Shown: positions 6,964-14,085, counted from the first letter of the stretch. The stretch: DNA of 14,241 nt from DASXRU01 sp039933315 (GCA_039933315.1 JBDTOI010000104.1:1-14241); one strand, 5' to 3'. Notes: generated from the letters alone by a model not told the origin. Program-made: numbers and translations.

Positions 6964-7709
6964 CGCTTAAGTTGCTCAGCTACAACATTCGCTTCGGTGG
7001 CGTAAGGCGAGAGGCGCAACTGGCAAGTGCCATCACTGCGGTCAATCCGGACCTGGTGGTCTTTCAAGAGGCGATTGATCCCGGGGTAATTGAGGCCCTG
7101 TCCCGCGCCACGGGATTGCCTTTCTGGGCGGCGCGCAAGGACCACTCAATCGGTTATATCAGCCGCAAAGAAATTGCTTATCACGAGTGGCACTACCCGG
7201 CGGGGGCCAAGCATTCCTTTTTGGAAATTGTGCCGGCGGAAAGCGAATCGCGGATCTTTGGGTTGCACCTCAGCGCCAGGTTTTCCAAATGGGACGAACA
7301 ACGCCGGACTCGCGAGATTCGCTCCCTGCTCAAAGGCATTGAACGGCACCAGCATGGTTTCCACCTGCTGGTGGGCGACTTTAATACCCTGGCGCCCGGA
7401 GAGTTGCTGGATGTGCGCCGATTACCGGCATGGATTCGGGCGCTCGTCTGGGTCAGTGGTCGCAAGCTGCAAAGAGACACGATTCAGATCATGCTGGACG
7501 CTGGTTACAGCGACGGCTACCGGATGTTCCATAAAGAGGAAAGGGGCTACACTTTTCCCACCTGGGATCCACACGTGCGGATGGACTTTGTATTTGTGCC
7601 TGCGGCCTTCGCCAAGCGCGTGCTGAGTTGCGAGGTTGTTACGGAGCCGGCCGCGGTGGTGAAAGCTGCTTCAGACCATTTGCCTTTGCTCGCGGAGGTG
7701 GAGTTGTAG
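6960..7709 (+). CDS. Endonuclease/exonuclease/phosphatase (EEP) family protein (249 aa)
   Basis: Full-length EEP-fold hydrolase, the fold shared by exonuclease III, DNase I-like and inositol-phosphatase-like enzymes that cut phosphodiesters with Mg2+. All main motifs are visible in order: LLSYNIRF (N9), VVFQEA (E37), GLHLSA (H103), LLVGDFNT (D140, N142), VRMDFVFV (D209) and ASDHLPLLAEVEL (D239, H240). The catalytic set looks intact. No signal peptide or membrane segment is seen, so it probably acts in the cytoplasm. The start is GTG 6960, which shares GTGA with the TGA stop of the nucleotidyltransferase gene; this points to coupled translation. The TAG stop at 7707-7709 lies inside a REP-like palindrome. 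The substrate (DNA, RNA or small phosphodiester) cannot be read from sequence. Pairing with a nucleotidyltransferase suggests opposing or successive steps on one nucleotide or nucleic-acid substrate, but this is inference. Confidence 0.9.
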   Translation: MTLKLLSYNIRFGGVRREAQLASAITAVNPDLVVFQEAIDPGVIEALSRATGLPFWAARKDHSIGYISRKEIAYHEWHYPAGAKHSFLEIVPAESESRIFGLHLSARFSKWDEQRRTREIRSLLKGIERHQHGFHLLVGDFNTLAPGELLDVRRLPAWIRALVWVSGRKLQRDTIQIMLDAGYSDGYRMFHKEERGYTFPTWDPHVRMDFVFVPAAFAKRVLSCEVVTEPAAVVKAASDHLPLLAEVEL

Positions 7710-7827
7710 GGGCGTCACTCCGTGGGCGCCCCTGTCTTTGCTTAAAGCCTAGCAAGACGGAGGCAAGGCAAAGGGCTGTTTCAAGTTCGAAAGAAAGAGG
7801 GGGGCGGCCACGGAGTGCCGCCCCTAC
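7706..7827. repeat. Inverted pair of REP-like palindromes (BIME-like)
   Basis: Copy 1 (7706-7732) and the reverse complement of copy 2 (7801-7827) match at 25 of 27 positions, so this is one element present twice in opposite orientation, 68 bp apart. Each copy is itself a palindrome: AGGGGCG/CGCCCCT at 7708-7714/7727-7733, and GGGGCGGC/GCCGCCCC at 7801-7808/7817-7824 around the loop CACGGAGT. The layout is like the paired REP units of enterobacterial BIMEs. As it directly follows an operon, it could stop transcription or protect the mRNA 3' end. No T-tract follows copy 1 directly, so classical intrinsic termination is not clear. The first copy takes in the stop codon of the EEP gene. Confidence 0.75.
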
Positions 7828-7872
7828 AAATCCTGCGATAGGATCTTGGTCATGCGGTAGGCGGGCAACGAC

Positions 7873-7895
7873 TTACCGGACCACCAGGTCAGTAA
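7873..7895 (+). promoter_or_regulatory. Hairpin abutting the ribosome site of the GT4 gene
   Basis: TTAC (7873-7876) pairs with GTAA (7892-7895) and GACC (7879-7882) with GGTC (7887-7890), giving an interrupted stem around an ACCA loop. The outer arm touches AAGAAG (7895-7900), the likely ribosome site of the gene starting at 7911, so the hairpin might modulate its translation. The rest of 7828-7872 holds only a short ATCCT/AGGAT hairpin (7830-7844). No clear promoter hexamers were seen in 7735-7910. Confidence 0.25.
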
Positions 7896-7910
7896 AGAAG
7901 ATTGGGCACA

Positions 7911-9146
7911 ATGCGTCTCGAGCCTTTAAGGATCGCCTTTGCCACCCCGGAATATGTGACGGAGAGTAATTTCGATGGCGGGCTGGCTAACTATATCCAT
8001 CGAGTGGGCAAAGCGCTGGCCGGCATGGGACATGACGTTCATGTCCTGACCTTGTCGGAAATCGATAAAGCTCAATTTGAGCACTCTGGTGTAACAGTAC
8101 ACCGCCTCACCAGCAGCCGAGGATGGTCCCGTTTGGACCACTTGACTCGCTATCGCCTGCCCACCAGCATCCTGTTTCTGGACCTGAGCGTCAAAGTTTA
8201 TCGCAAGCTTAAATGGCTCAACGCGCAAAAGCCTCTTCACATCGTACAGTTTCCTAACTATTCGTATTGCGGCTTGCTCTCGACCTGCTTCCTGGCGGTG
8301 CCGCATGTCTTGCGTGCTTCTTCCTATCAACCAACCTGGCATAGCGCCTCAGGCATAAAGCGGAAACTGAATCACCGAATGATAGAGCGCCTGGAAGGCC
8401 TGCAGTTCCGCATGAGCCGAAATGTTTATGCCCCCAGCCATATGCTGCAACGAATGCTATCTAAAGAAGCCAACTTGCCCACTGTTCGAGTGATTCCGAC
8501 GCCCTTCTATGTAGAAACCGGGGAATGGGATAACTCGATTTATGATCGGTTCTTGAAAGGTAAAAAATATTTACTATTCTTTGGCCGCTTTCAAATGCTC
8601 AAGGGCTTTCACACGCTGGCCCAGGCTTTACCTCGCGTCTTATCGGAGTACCCGGACGCTCACGCCGTGTTGGTCGGTCGCGATGGCAGATCAAGTCTCG
8701 CCGCATCAATGGCTGATTATGTGCGCGCCCAATGTGGCAGTTCGGCTGACCGGCTCGTGGTGCTGGAAAACCTGCCACACAGCCAGCTCTACCCGATCAT
8801 CGCCGGCGCGCACCTGGTTGTCTTGCCATCTTTGATGGAGAACTTACCGAATGCCTGCATGGAAGCGATGGGCCTGGGTAAAGTAGTCATTGGGACCGTG
8901 GGCACCAGCTTTAACGAACTGATTAGCGATGAAACGACGGGTTTTTTGGTCCCTCCCAGCAACCCCGAGGCTCTGGCTGACAAGATCATCTCAGCCTGGA
9001 CACATCCGCGGCTGGCGGAGATCGGAGTCGCCGCGCGGCAAAAAATATTGGAGTTTTCCCCGGAGCGAACAGTCGAGAGCCTGCTGACCTATTACCGGGA
9101 GATACTGATGGATGAACGAGTGCGGGCGCAGGAGCAAAGACTTTGA
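7911..9146 (+). CDS. GT4-type glycosyltransferase (411 aa)
   Basis: A GT-B-fold retaining glycosyltransferase that moves a sugar from a nucleotide-sugar donor to a growing glycan on the cytoplasmic side of the membrane. The N-terminal acceptor domain has the glycine loop 'DGGLANYIHRVGKALAGMGH' (about 22-41) and 'VHVLT'. The C-terminal donor domain starts near 'YLLFFGRFQMLKG' (220-232) with the usual GR and KG. It holds the EX7E motif 'ENLPNACME' (E310, E318) in 'VVLPSLMENLPNACMEAMGLG', then 'TTGFLVPPSNPEALA'. The length is normal for the family. ATG 7911 is preferred over TTG 7902 because AAGAAG at 7895-7900 fits only the former. It is the first of three plus-strand glycan genes; the next begins 57 bp later. 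The sugar specificity cannot be told. Confidence 0.92.
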   Translation: MRLEPLRIAFATPEYVTESNFDGGLANYIHRVGKALAGMGHDVHVLTLSEIDKAQFEHSGVTVHRLTSSRGWSRLDHLTRYRLPTSILFLDLSVKVYRKLKWLNAQKPLHIVQFPNYSYCGLLSTCFLAVPHVLRASSYQPTWHSASGIKRKLNHRMIERLEGLQFRMSRNVYAPSHMLQRMLSKEANLPTVRVIPTPFYVETGEWDNSIYDRFLKGKKYLLFFGRFQMLKGFHTLAQALPRVLSEYPDAHAVLVGRDGRSSLAASMADYVRAQCGSSADRLVVLENLPHSQLYPIIAGAHLVVLPSLMENLPNACMEAMGLGKVVIGTVGTSFNELISDETTGFLVPPSNPEALADKIISAWTHPRLAEIGVAARQKILEFSPERTVESLLTYYREILMDERVRAQEQRL

Positions 9147-9203
9147 GATGTTCGCCGAACGCAATCCAGCGTTGCGTTGAATTAGTCTGACTGTACCAGG
9201 TGA

Positions 9204-10232
9204 ATGATGGGATTAAGTTTTCATGGAACGAGATCATTAATGTTTGCCAAAACTCAGGGCGTTAGTTTCACCCGCACAGCAACGATAGGCCGGCAGGAGC
9301 TGCACTTGAGTGCGAATGCTTTAAAGAGAATCCTTTTAGACTTCGGTTACTCTCCAGCAGCGAACGAGGTCACTGACTTGATGGAACAAGCGGACGGTTT
9401 CGCTGAACCATTGCTCGAGGCTTTAGGCGCCATTGAGATCCGCTCATTCGACGCCTCCCCATACGAAGGGGCGAGCAATGTTCATGATTTCAACTCTCCC
9501 ATCGATCCCGGCTTTAAGAATTACTTCACCGTGGTGATCGACTCGGGAACCCTGGAACATATTTTCAATTTCCCGACAGCGATTAAGAATTGTATGGAAA
9601 TGGTAGCAGTGGGCGGGCACTTTATCGGCATAACTCCGATGAACAATTTCGTGGGCCACGGCTTTTACCAGTTTAGTCCGGAGCTGTTCTTCCGGATATT
9701 CAGCGAGTCGAATGGCTTCAGGATCAGGCGCATGATTGCCTTCGAGCATCGACCCGGGGCGGACTGGTTTGCCGTAGCCGACCCGGCCGCGATCAAAGAA
9801 AGAGTATCGCTGGTGAACGCCCAACCAACCTTACTAATGGTGATCGCCGAAAAAGTCGCAGCAGTACAAGTATTTGCCGCCCCGCCACAGCAGAGCGATT
9901 ACGTGGACCTGTGGCAATCGAAGGACGCGGAACCGGAACCGGGGTCGCTGCCATCACCCGCGGTAATCAATGCCCCGCATTTCCGCGCGGGATTATTTGC
10001 GAGAATCGCCCGACGCCTTTACGGCTTCGCTCCCGCCCCGGTCAAAAGGCTTTATCGCCGCACCGGAGTATTCCGGCCCTTCTCAAACCCAAGATTTTTT
10101 AGGCGTTTGCGAGTACCGCAAGTACAGCAAGCCAGTCTGCCATTGTTAGTGCCCCCCTCTGGTCGCGGACTTGTAACACCACATGGCGCTGGTGAGCGAT
10201 CGAGGCCGCCAACCTCATTCCCGAAACGATGA
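9204..10232 (+). CDS. Methyltransferase-like protein of glycan clusters (342 aa)
   Basis: It resembles SAM-dependent methyltransferase-like proteins of surface-polysaccharide clusters. 'IRSFDASPYEGASNVHDFN' (79-97) fits the second strand with its acidic end (D83). 'FTVVIDSGTLEHIFNFP' (108-124) matches motif IV, 'MVAVGGHFIGITP' (133-145) the usual GG turn, and 'GHGFYQFSPELFF' (151-163) is characteristic of the group as I know it. A clear glycine-rich SAM loop (GxGxG) is missing; only 'EALGAIEI' stands in its place, so activity is not certain. The last 60 residues are rich in Arg and Pro (RRLYGFAPAPVKRLYRRTG) and may contact membrane or an anionic polymer. Two adjacent ATGs (9204, 9207) follow AGGTGA; ATG 9207 has the better spacing, and ATG 9240 is also possible. 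It overlaps the sulfotransferase gene by ATGA. It probably modifies a glycan made with its neighbours; this is inference. Confidence 0.72.
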   Translation: MMGLSFHGTRSLMFAKTQGVSFTRTATIGRQELHLSANALKRILLDFGYSPAANEVTDLMEQADGFAEPLLEALGAIEIRSFDASPYEGASNVHDFNSPIDPGFKNYFTVVIDSGTLEHIFNFPTAIKNCMEMVAVGGHFIGITPMNNFVGHGFYQFSPELFFRIFSESNGFRIRRMIAFEHRPGADWFAVADPAAIKERVSLVNAQPTLLMVIAEKVAAVQVFAAPPQQSDYVDLWQSKDAEPEPGSLPSPAVINAPHFRAGLFARIARRLYGFAPAPVKRLYRRTGVFRPFSNPRFFRRLRVPQVQQASLPLLVPPSGRGLVTPHGAGERSRPPTSFPKR

Positions 10233-10771
10233 TCTCGCACCCTGACAAATGCATTTTCATCCATCAGCGAAAGTGCGCAGGATCTTCGATTATCCACGCT
10301 TTCGATCTGACTCCCGAGAATCCGGATTGGGACTTTATGAACGATGGGGTTTTGAGCCCGGAATACGGTGAGGCTCCCGCCGGGTATTTCCGATTCTCGG
10401 TCGTCAGGAATCCCTGGGACCGGTTCATTTCCGGTTGGAAATACTGCGCCAGTACCCGCCACCGATCAATGCACGACGTGCTCGCGAATCTGCCGCAGGA
10501 GGGCCATGACTATCGCCATCTCTCGAGACCGCAACACGCAATCCTTTACGACAAAGAGGGTTACCTGGTGGTGGATTATCTTATCCGCTTCGAATCACTC
10601 CAGCAGGATTTCGATCGGGTGTGCGATCTTATTGGCAAGCCAGGGTGTACGCTGGGGCACTTCAATCGAGGAAATAGAAGACACTACTCCGAATATTTTG
10701 ATAAAGAGAGCCGGCGAATGTTTTTGGACCATTTCTGGAGAGACGTGGAATTGTTTGAATATGAGTATTGA
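10229..10771 (+). CDS. Family-2 sulfotransferase, probably on a carbohydrate (180 aa)
   Basis: The protein carries both PAPS-binding signatures of the sulfotransferase family 2 type: the 5'-phosphosulfate loop 'IFIHQRKCAGSSI' (9-21, K15 and S19/S20) and the 3'-phosphate motif 'SVVRNPWDRFISGWKY' (57-72, R60 and S68). It would transfer sulfate from PAPS to a hydroxyl of a sugar. At 180 residues it is shorter than many relatives but has both halves of the binding site and ends in a regular 'MFLDHFWRDVELFEYEY' helix. No signal peptide or membrane helix is visible, so sulfation would take place on the cytoplasmic side before export. The ATG lies in an ATGA overlap with the methyltransferase-like gene, so translation is likely coupled. 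No PAPS synthesis genes are in the window. Sulfation of a surface polysaccharide is the most likely role. Confidence 0.87.
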   Translation: MISHPDKCIFIHQRKCAGSSIIHAFDLTPENPDWDFMNDGVLSPEYGEAPAGYFRFSVVRNPWDRFISGWKYCASTRHRSMHDVLANLPQEGHDYRHLSRPQHAILYDKEGYLVVDYLIRFESLQQDFDRVCDLIGKPGCTLGHFNRGNRRHYSEYFDKESRRMFLDHFWRDVELFEYEY

Positions 10772-10850
10772 ACCAGGGCCGCGAGCGTCAGCGGGCGTCC
10801 GAGCATTTAACAACCCGCCTAATCCTGTGCGGCGCCCCTGCCGGTGACTA
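10772..10850. other. Convergent intergenic region with weak GC-rich hairpins
   Basis: These 79 bp separate two converging genes. Two small palindromes are present: CCGC/GCGG at 10779-10782/10791-10794 and CCGC/GCGG at 10815-10818/10829-10832. Either may act as a bidirectional transcription end, but both stems are only four pairs and lack a T-tract, so no firm terminator is called. Confidence 0.3.
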
Positions 10851-11777
10851 CTATTCAAATCGCCATTCGTAGGGTCGCCCGTCTCGGACTCGTATGCCGG
10901 CAAGAAGATCGCGGGCCCGGATGGAAGAACGCAGGAAACCTCTCAGAGTAGAGGGGCTAACTTCACCCCAGACTGCTGAAGCCAGTATCATCATTGTCTG
11001 AGGATTCCACTTCAGGGACTTTTTCTTGAGCAGGGGCTGGAGCAGCATTGGTGGATCGCCTGCCCAAAGTCTCATCGCGCCCAGCATGTAAAATGCAGCC
11101 AACGCGTCGCCATTTTTAGGATGGTCCGCGCCGACGGCCCGCCGTCCATTCAAGAGCGTCGCGTTGCTTGAGTGGTAACGATAGCTGTAAAGAACGTCCG
11201 CCAGGGTCAGCACACGGCCGTGAGCCAACATTCTCGAGAACAAATCCTGGTCTTCTCCGCCGGCGGCATTTTCATCGTAGCCGCCAATCCGATCGAATAC
11301 TTCGCGGCGAAACATGGCCGAGCCATGGGGAAAGGGAATGTGAACGGAACGGCGCATCAGCCTCCAGCGATCGCGCGGCCGCACCTCTCGGCCGCTGGCG
11401 TCAATTCCGTTGCAGAGCGTGCCAATCACAGCCACATCAGGACGCGCCTGCATAATGTTCCACTGCCGTCTAAGCCGATCGGGATGGGCGATGTCGTCGG
11501 CATCCATGCGCGCTAATATGGCCGCCCGCGCTTTTGCAACTACCGCGTTTGAGCTGCCTGAGACTCCGAGGCGTATTTTGCTTTCGTGAAGGTGTATTCG
11601 CTCGTCCCGCAGCGACCACTCCCGTAACAGCTGGCCGGAACCGTCAGTGGAAGCATCGTCGAGAATCACAAACTCAAAGTCGCTCAAAGTTTGTTCGAGA
11701 ATGCTTTTCATGCTCTGGTCAAGAAAGGGAAGCGCATTGTACACCGGCATAACCACGCTAATAAGGGGCTTCGTCAT
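10851..11777 (-). CDS. GT2-family glycosyltransferase (308 aa)
   Basis: A GT-A-fold inverting glycosyltransferase. It begins with the family's opening 'ISVVMPVYNALPFLDQSMKS', followed by 'VILDDASTDGS' (38-47, D40 and D41 for nucleotide binding). The metal-binding 'ARMDADDIAHPDRL' (89-102, D92 and D94) comes next. 'FPHGSAMFRREVFDRIGGYDE' (149-169) with 'GGEDQDLFSRM' (173-183; E175, D176) holds the likely catalytic base. 'YSYRYHSSNATL' is also usual for the family. The tail from about 230 is helical and lacks a membrane helix. The ATG at 11777 has no clear Shine-Dalgarno sequence, which is odd here. It converges on the sulfotransferase gene and probably belongs to the same glycan pathway though on the other strand. 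Donor and acceptor are unknown. Confidence 0.92.
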   Translation of the reverse strand: MTKPLISVVMPVYNALPFLDQSMKSILEQTLSDFEFVILDDASTDGSGQLLREWSLRDERIHLHESKIRLGVSGSSNAVVAKARAAILARMDADDIAHPDRLRRQWNIMQARPDVAVIGTLCNGIDASGREVRPRDRWRLMRRSVHIPFPHGSAMFRREVFDRIGGYDENAAGGEDQDLFSRMLAHGRVLTLADVLYSYRYHSSNATLLNGRRAVGADHPKNGDALAAFYMLGAMRLWAGDPPMLLQPLLKKKSLKWNPQTMMILASAVWGEVSPSTLRGFLRSSIRARDLLAGIRVRDGRPYEWRFE

Positions 11778-12070
11778 AATCGAGTCTAGCCGAGGTTATT
11801 AAGAAGAACGTCTTAACGCAAGAGCTTAGCGAGCCGATCACCCTCCCGGGCTGGTTAAAAATGAACTTCGTGCGAAGCGGACAAACGGACCGATACCGGC
11901 CCGCGGACACATGCCGCGTATAATACCGCGGTAGCCGTATTATCTGATTCATTAAACAGCTCTCGACGAGCTATTACTACCCGCCCGGCCTCGAGTAAGA
12001 AATGATCCGGTTCGGCACATGCAGCTTATTGTGATGAAGGGCGAAGTACTCAATCAGATCTTGAAGGCAG
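11778..12070. other. Divergent intergenic region with palindromes and TATAAT
   Basis: This 293-bp gap separates the divergent GT2 and spike genes and contains no convincing gene. It holds a TTAAGA/TCTTAA hairpin (11799-11804/11811-11816), an AGCTC/GAGCT hairpin (11957-11971), and a CCGCG-rich stretch around TATAAT (11901-11933). A 33-codon frame (12019-12120) crosses into the spike gene in another phase and is not supported as a gene. Confidence 0.5.
11901..11933. promoter_or_regulatory. Possible promoter/operator with TATAAT between CCGCG repeats
   Basis: TATAAT (11919-11924) is a perfect sigma70-type -10 hexamer on the plus strand; the overlapping complement reads ATTATA on the other. It lies between CCGCG copies at 11901, 11914 and 11926 (12-13 bp apart), and the last forms the 10-bp palindrome TACCGCGGTA (11924-11933). 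No good -35 box is seen at the expected distance. It may serve the spike gene (start 150 bp downstream), the GT2 gene, or neither. Confidence 0.3.
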
Positions 12071-12775
12071 GTGAAAAAGTTGGCAGAACAAGCACCACAG
12101 GCAAAGAGACGCAGCGGTAGCAAGCTCAGCCAAGCTGGTCGTATAGACGGCGCACGCAGAGCGACTGTGACCAATAATCAAGATCCGCTCGGGAAGGGCC
12201 GTGTAAAAATAAAACTCCCGTGGTTACCAGCCCATAACCAGGTTTGGGCGCGGTTGGCTACGTTGATGGCCGGCAATAACCGCGGGACCTGGTTCATTCC
12301 GGATGTGAATGATGAAGTCCTGGTGGTTTTTGAAGGCGGCGATCCGCGCCAGCCTTATATCATCGGTGCGTTGTGGTCAGAGGCCGACACACCGCCAGCT
12401 GAGATGGTTGGCAATAACAATCTCAAAGTCATACGCTCCCGCAATGGTGTTCAGGTTACTCTCGACGATGCTGACGGGCAGGAGCGTTTGCTGCTGGAAA
12501 CACCGGGCGGGCAGAAACTTACGCTGCGGGATGGCCCGGGGGCGGTCGAGATCGTTGATGGCAATGGCAATTCCATAAAGCTTGGGCCCAGTGGCATAAC
12601 CGTCCAGGCTTCAGCGAAAGTAACTGTCAAGGCTTCGACCGTGGAAGTCTCAGCGGGCATGGTGACCTGCAATGCCGGGATGACAAAGTTTAGCGGCGTA
12701 GTGCAGGCCGACACCGTTATTTGTAATAGCGTTGTCAGCGCATCATACTCGCCCGGTGCAGGCAACATCTGGTGA
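12071..12775 (+). CDS. Short gpV/VgrG-like baseplate spike protein (234 aa)
   Basis: Related to phage baseplate assembly protein V and the gp5/VgrG OB fold, the tip of contractile injection machines. After a basic N-terminus, residues about 22-103 make the OB domain: 'GRIDGARRATVTNNQDPLGK', 'RVKIKLPWLP', 'VWARLATLMAGNNRGTWFIP', 'DVNDEVLVVFEGGDPRQPYI' and 'IGALWS'. Residues about 115-234 are short alternating strands (VIRSRNGVQVTLDD, LLLETPGGQKLTLRD, IKLGPSGITVQASAKVTVKA) as in a trimeric beta-helix spike, ending 'YSPGAGNIW'. No gp27-like domain precedes the OB fold, so it is the short stand-alone type. The start is GTG 12071; a stop codon lies three codons upstream in frame. No sheath, tube, baseplate, ATPase or effector gene is near, so either the machine is elsewhere or this gene is an orphan. 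It could trimerise in the cytoplasm. Family recognition is firm; the role is inferred. Confidence 0.88.
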   Translation: MKKLAEQAPQAKRRSGSKLSQAGRIDGARRATVTNNQDPLGKGRVKIKLPWLPAHNQVWARLATLMAGNNRGTWFIPDVNDEVLVVFEGGDPRQPYIIGALWSEADTPPAEMVGNNNLKVIRSRNGVQVTLDDADGQERLLLETPGGQKLTLRDGPGAVEIVDGNGNSIKLGPSGITVQASAKVTVKASTVEVSAGMVTCNAGMTKFSGVVQADTVICNSVVSASYSPGAGNIW

Positions 12776-12839
12776 GCGGTGCGACACGAGCGCCGATGCC
12801 TAATATTTTGCGTGGATTGGTAGGAGCGGAAATGAATCC

Positions 12840-14075
12840 ATGAACGGGTCACTAAAACGCGGGCTGACGCTTCTCATCCTTCTGAGTTCCTGCGCATCAC
12901 AGAACGCAACCACTGAGATCACTCCCGCAGCATGGCGTGCGGATCTGCAATATCTTGCGCGCGAACTATCCAACCAGCATGTCAATGCTTTCCACACGGT
13001 GAGCCGCGAAACCTTTGCCGCCGAAGTAGCGCGTCTCGACGCTGCCATCCCGCGAATGAATGGTGACGAGATACTGGTGGGATTCACGCGGATTGTCGCC
13101 CTTATCGGCGACGGGCACACCCACCTGGATTTGCCGCCGGGCTTCCTGCGCTACCCGATCGAGTTGCAATGGTTTGGTGAAGATCTGCGCATTATCGCCG
13201 CCCAGGCTCCGTATCACGCGGCGGTAGGCGGGCGCGTCCTAACCATCGGATCCACACCAGCCCGGGAGGTGTTTGATCGGGCCACTCAATTAGTTCCACG
13301 CGCGGAGAATGCAGGGCGAACTCGCTTCACCGCTACCATGCAAATGACCTGCCCCGAAGTTCTGCATGGTCTCGGCGTAATTACCGATAGAGGGAGCGCC
13401 CCCTTTGCTTTGGAGCTGGCTACAGGCGAGCACGCCACCATTACACTGGCCCCGGCAGCACTCCGAGATTTTTCCACCTGGCGAATGGCCACGGCCGCGC
13501 GCCCACCACTTTATTTGCAGCGACTGATGGACCCGTGGTGGACCGAGTTCCTGCCCGATACCAAGGCGGTTTATCTCTCGTTCACTCGATATCCGCCCGA
13601 CAGTGAGTTTCGGGAACGTACGACAGCCCTCGCCCGACTGCTCGATGAATCGCATGCGCGGCGGCTGGTGATCGATCTGCGTCGTAACCAGGGTGGAGAC
13701 TTGATCAGATTTCGCCAGCTAATGCTGCCGCTCATCAAGGCCCGCACAGCGATCAACAGAAAGGGCGGGTTGTTTGTGATCACCGGCCCTGGAACGTTTT
13801 CCGCGGCCGTGGTGAATGCGCTTGACCTGCGTAACGAAGCGAATGCGATTCTGGTGGGCGCCCCGACGGGAATGCGGCCGAACCATTACGGCGAGCACAG
13901 GGAGTTCCGGCTGCCCAACTCGCATTTCCGCATCTCATACTCGACGCAGTACTACCGCTTCGGCGCCGATAATGATTCTGCGGTGATGCCCGACCAGCAT
14001 ATCGAGCCGACCTGGGCAGAGTTCCGCGCCGGGCGCGATCCCGTGATGGAGTGGATTCTTTCCAGGGCGGACTGA
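12840..14075 (+). CDS. S41-family peptidase-like lipoprotein (411 aa)
   Basis: A predicted lipoprotein. Basic 'MNGSLKRG', hydrophobic 'LTLLILL' and lipobox LSSC (cysteine 18) indicate export and lipid anchoring. The rest looks like the S41 (tricorn/C-terminal processing) peptidase group: 'LIGDGHTHL' (88-96, with H93), 'VIDLRRNQGGD' (277-287), and 'GPGTFSAAVVNALDL' (315-329) with the expected nucleophile Ser321. 'LVGAPTGMRPNHYGEHREF' follows, where relatives I remember usually have GEPTG rather than GAPTG. A changed or lost activity is thus possible. No PDZ domain is evident. GGAG at 12823-12826 is the nearest ribosome site and is rather far (13 bases) from ATG 12840; ATG 12832 stops at once. 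It follows the spike gene by 64 bp on the same strand and may be co-transcribed. It probably acts in the periplasm or on the outer membrane; the substrate is unknown. Confidence 0.83.
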   Translation: MNGSLKRGLTLLILLSSCASQNATTEITPAAWRADLQYLARELSNQHVNAFHTVSRETFAAEVARLDAAIPRMNGDEILVGFTRIVALIGDGHTHLDLPPGFLRYPIELQWFGEDLRIIAAQAPYHAAVGGRVLTIGSTPAREVFDRATQLVPRAENAGRTRFTATMQMTCPEVLHGLGVITDRGSAPFALELATGEHATITLAPAALRDFSTWRMATAARPPLYLQRLMDPWWTEFLPDTKAVYLSFTRYPPDSEFRERTTALARLLDESHARRLVIDLRRNQGGDLIRFRQLMLPLIKARTAINRKGGLFVITGPGTFSAAVVNALDLRNEANAILVGAPTGMRPNHYGEHREFRLPNSHFRISYSTQYYRFGADNDSAVMPDQHIEPTWAEFRAGRDPVMEWILSRAD

Positions 14076-14085
14076 AAGGAATTCT

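Noticed and set aside
6484..7709. Toxin-antitoxin reading of the nucleotidyltransferase pair
   Set aside because: No HEPN-type partner is present; the neighbour is a clear EEP hydrolase, so MNT/HEPN does not apply.
12019..12120. Small frame starting MQLIVMKGEVLNQILKAGEK
   Set aside because: Only 33 codons, no strong ribosome site, and it runs into the spike gene in another phase; it may be chance.
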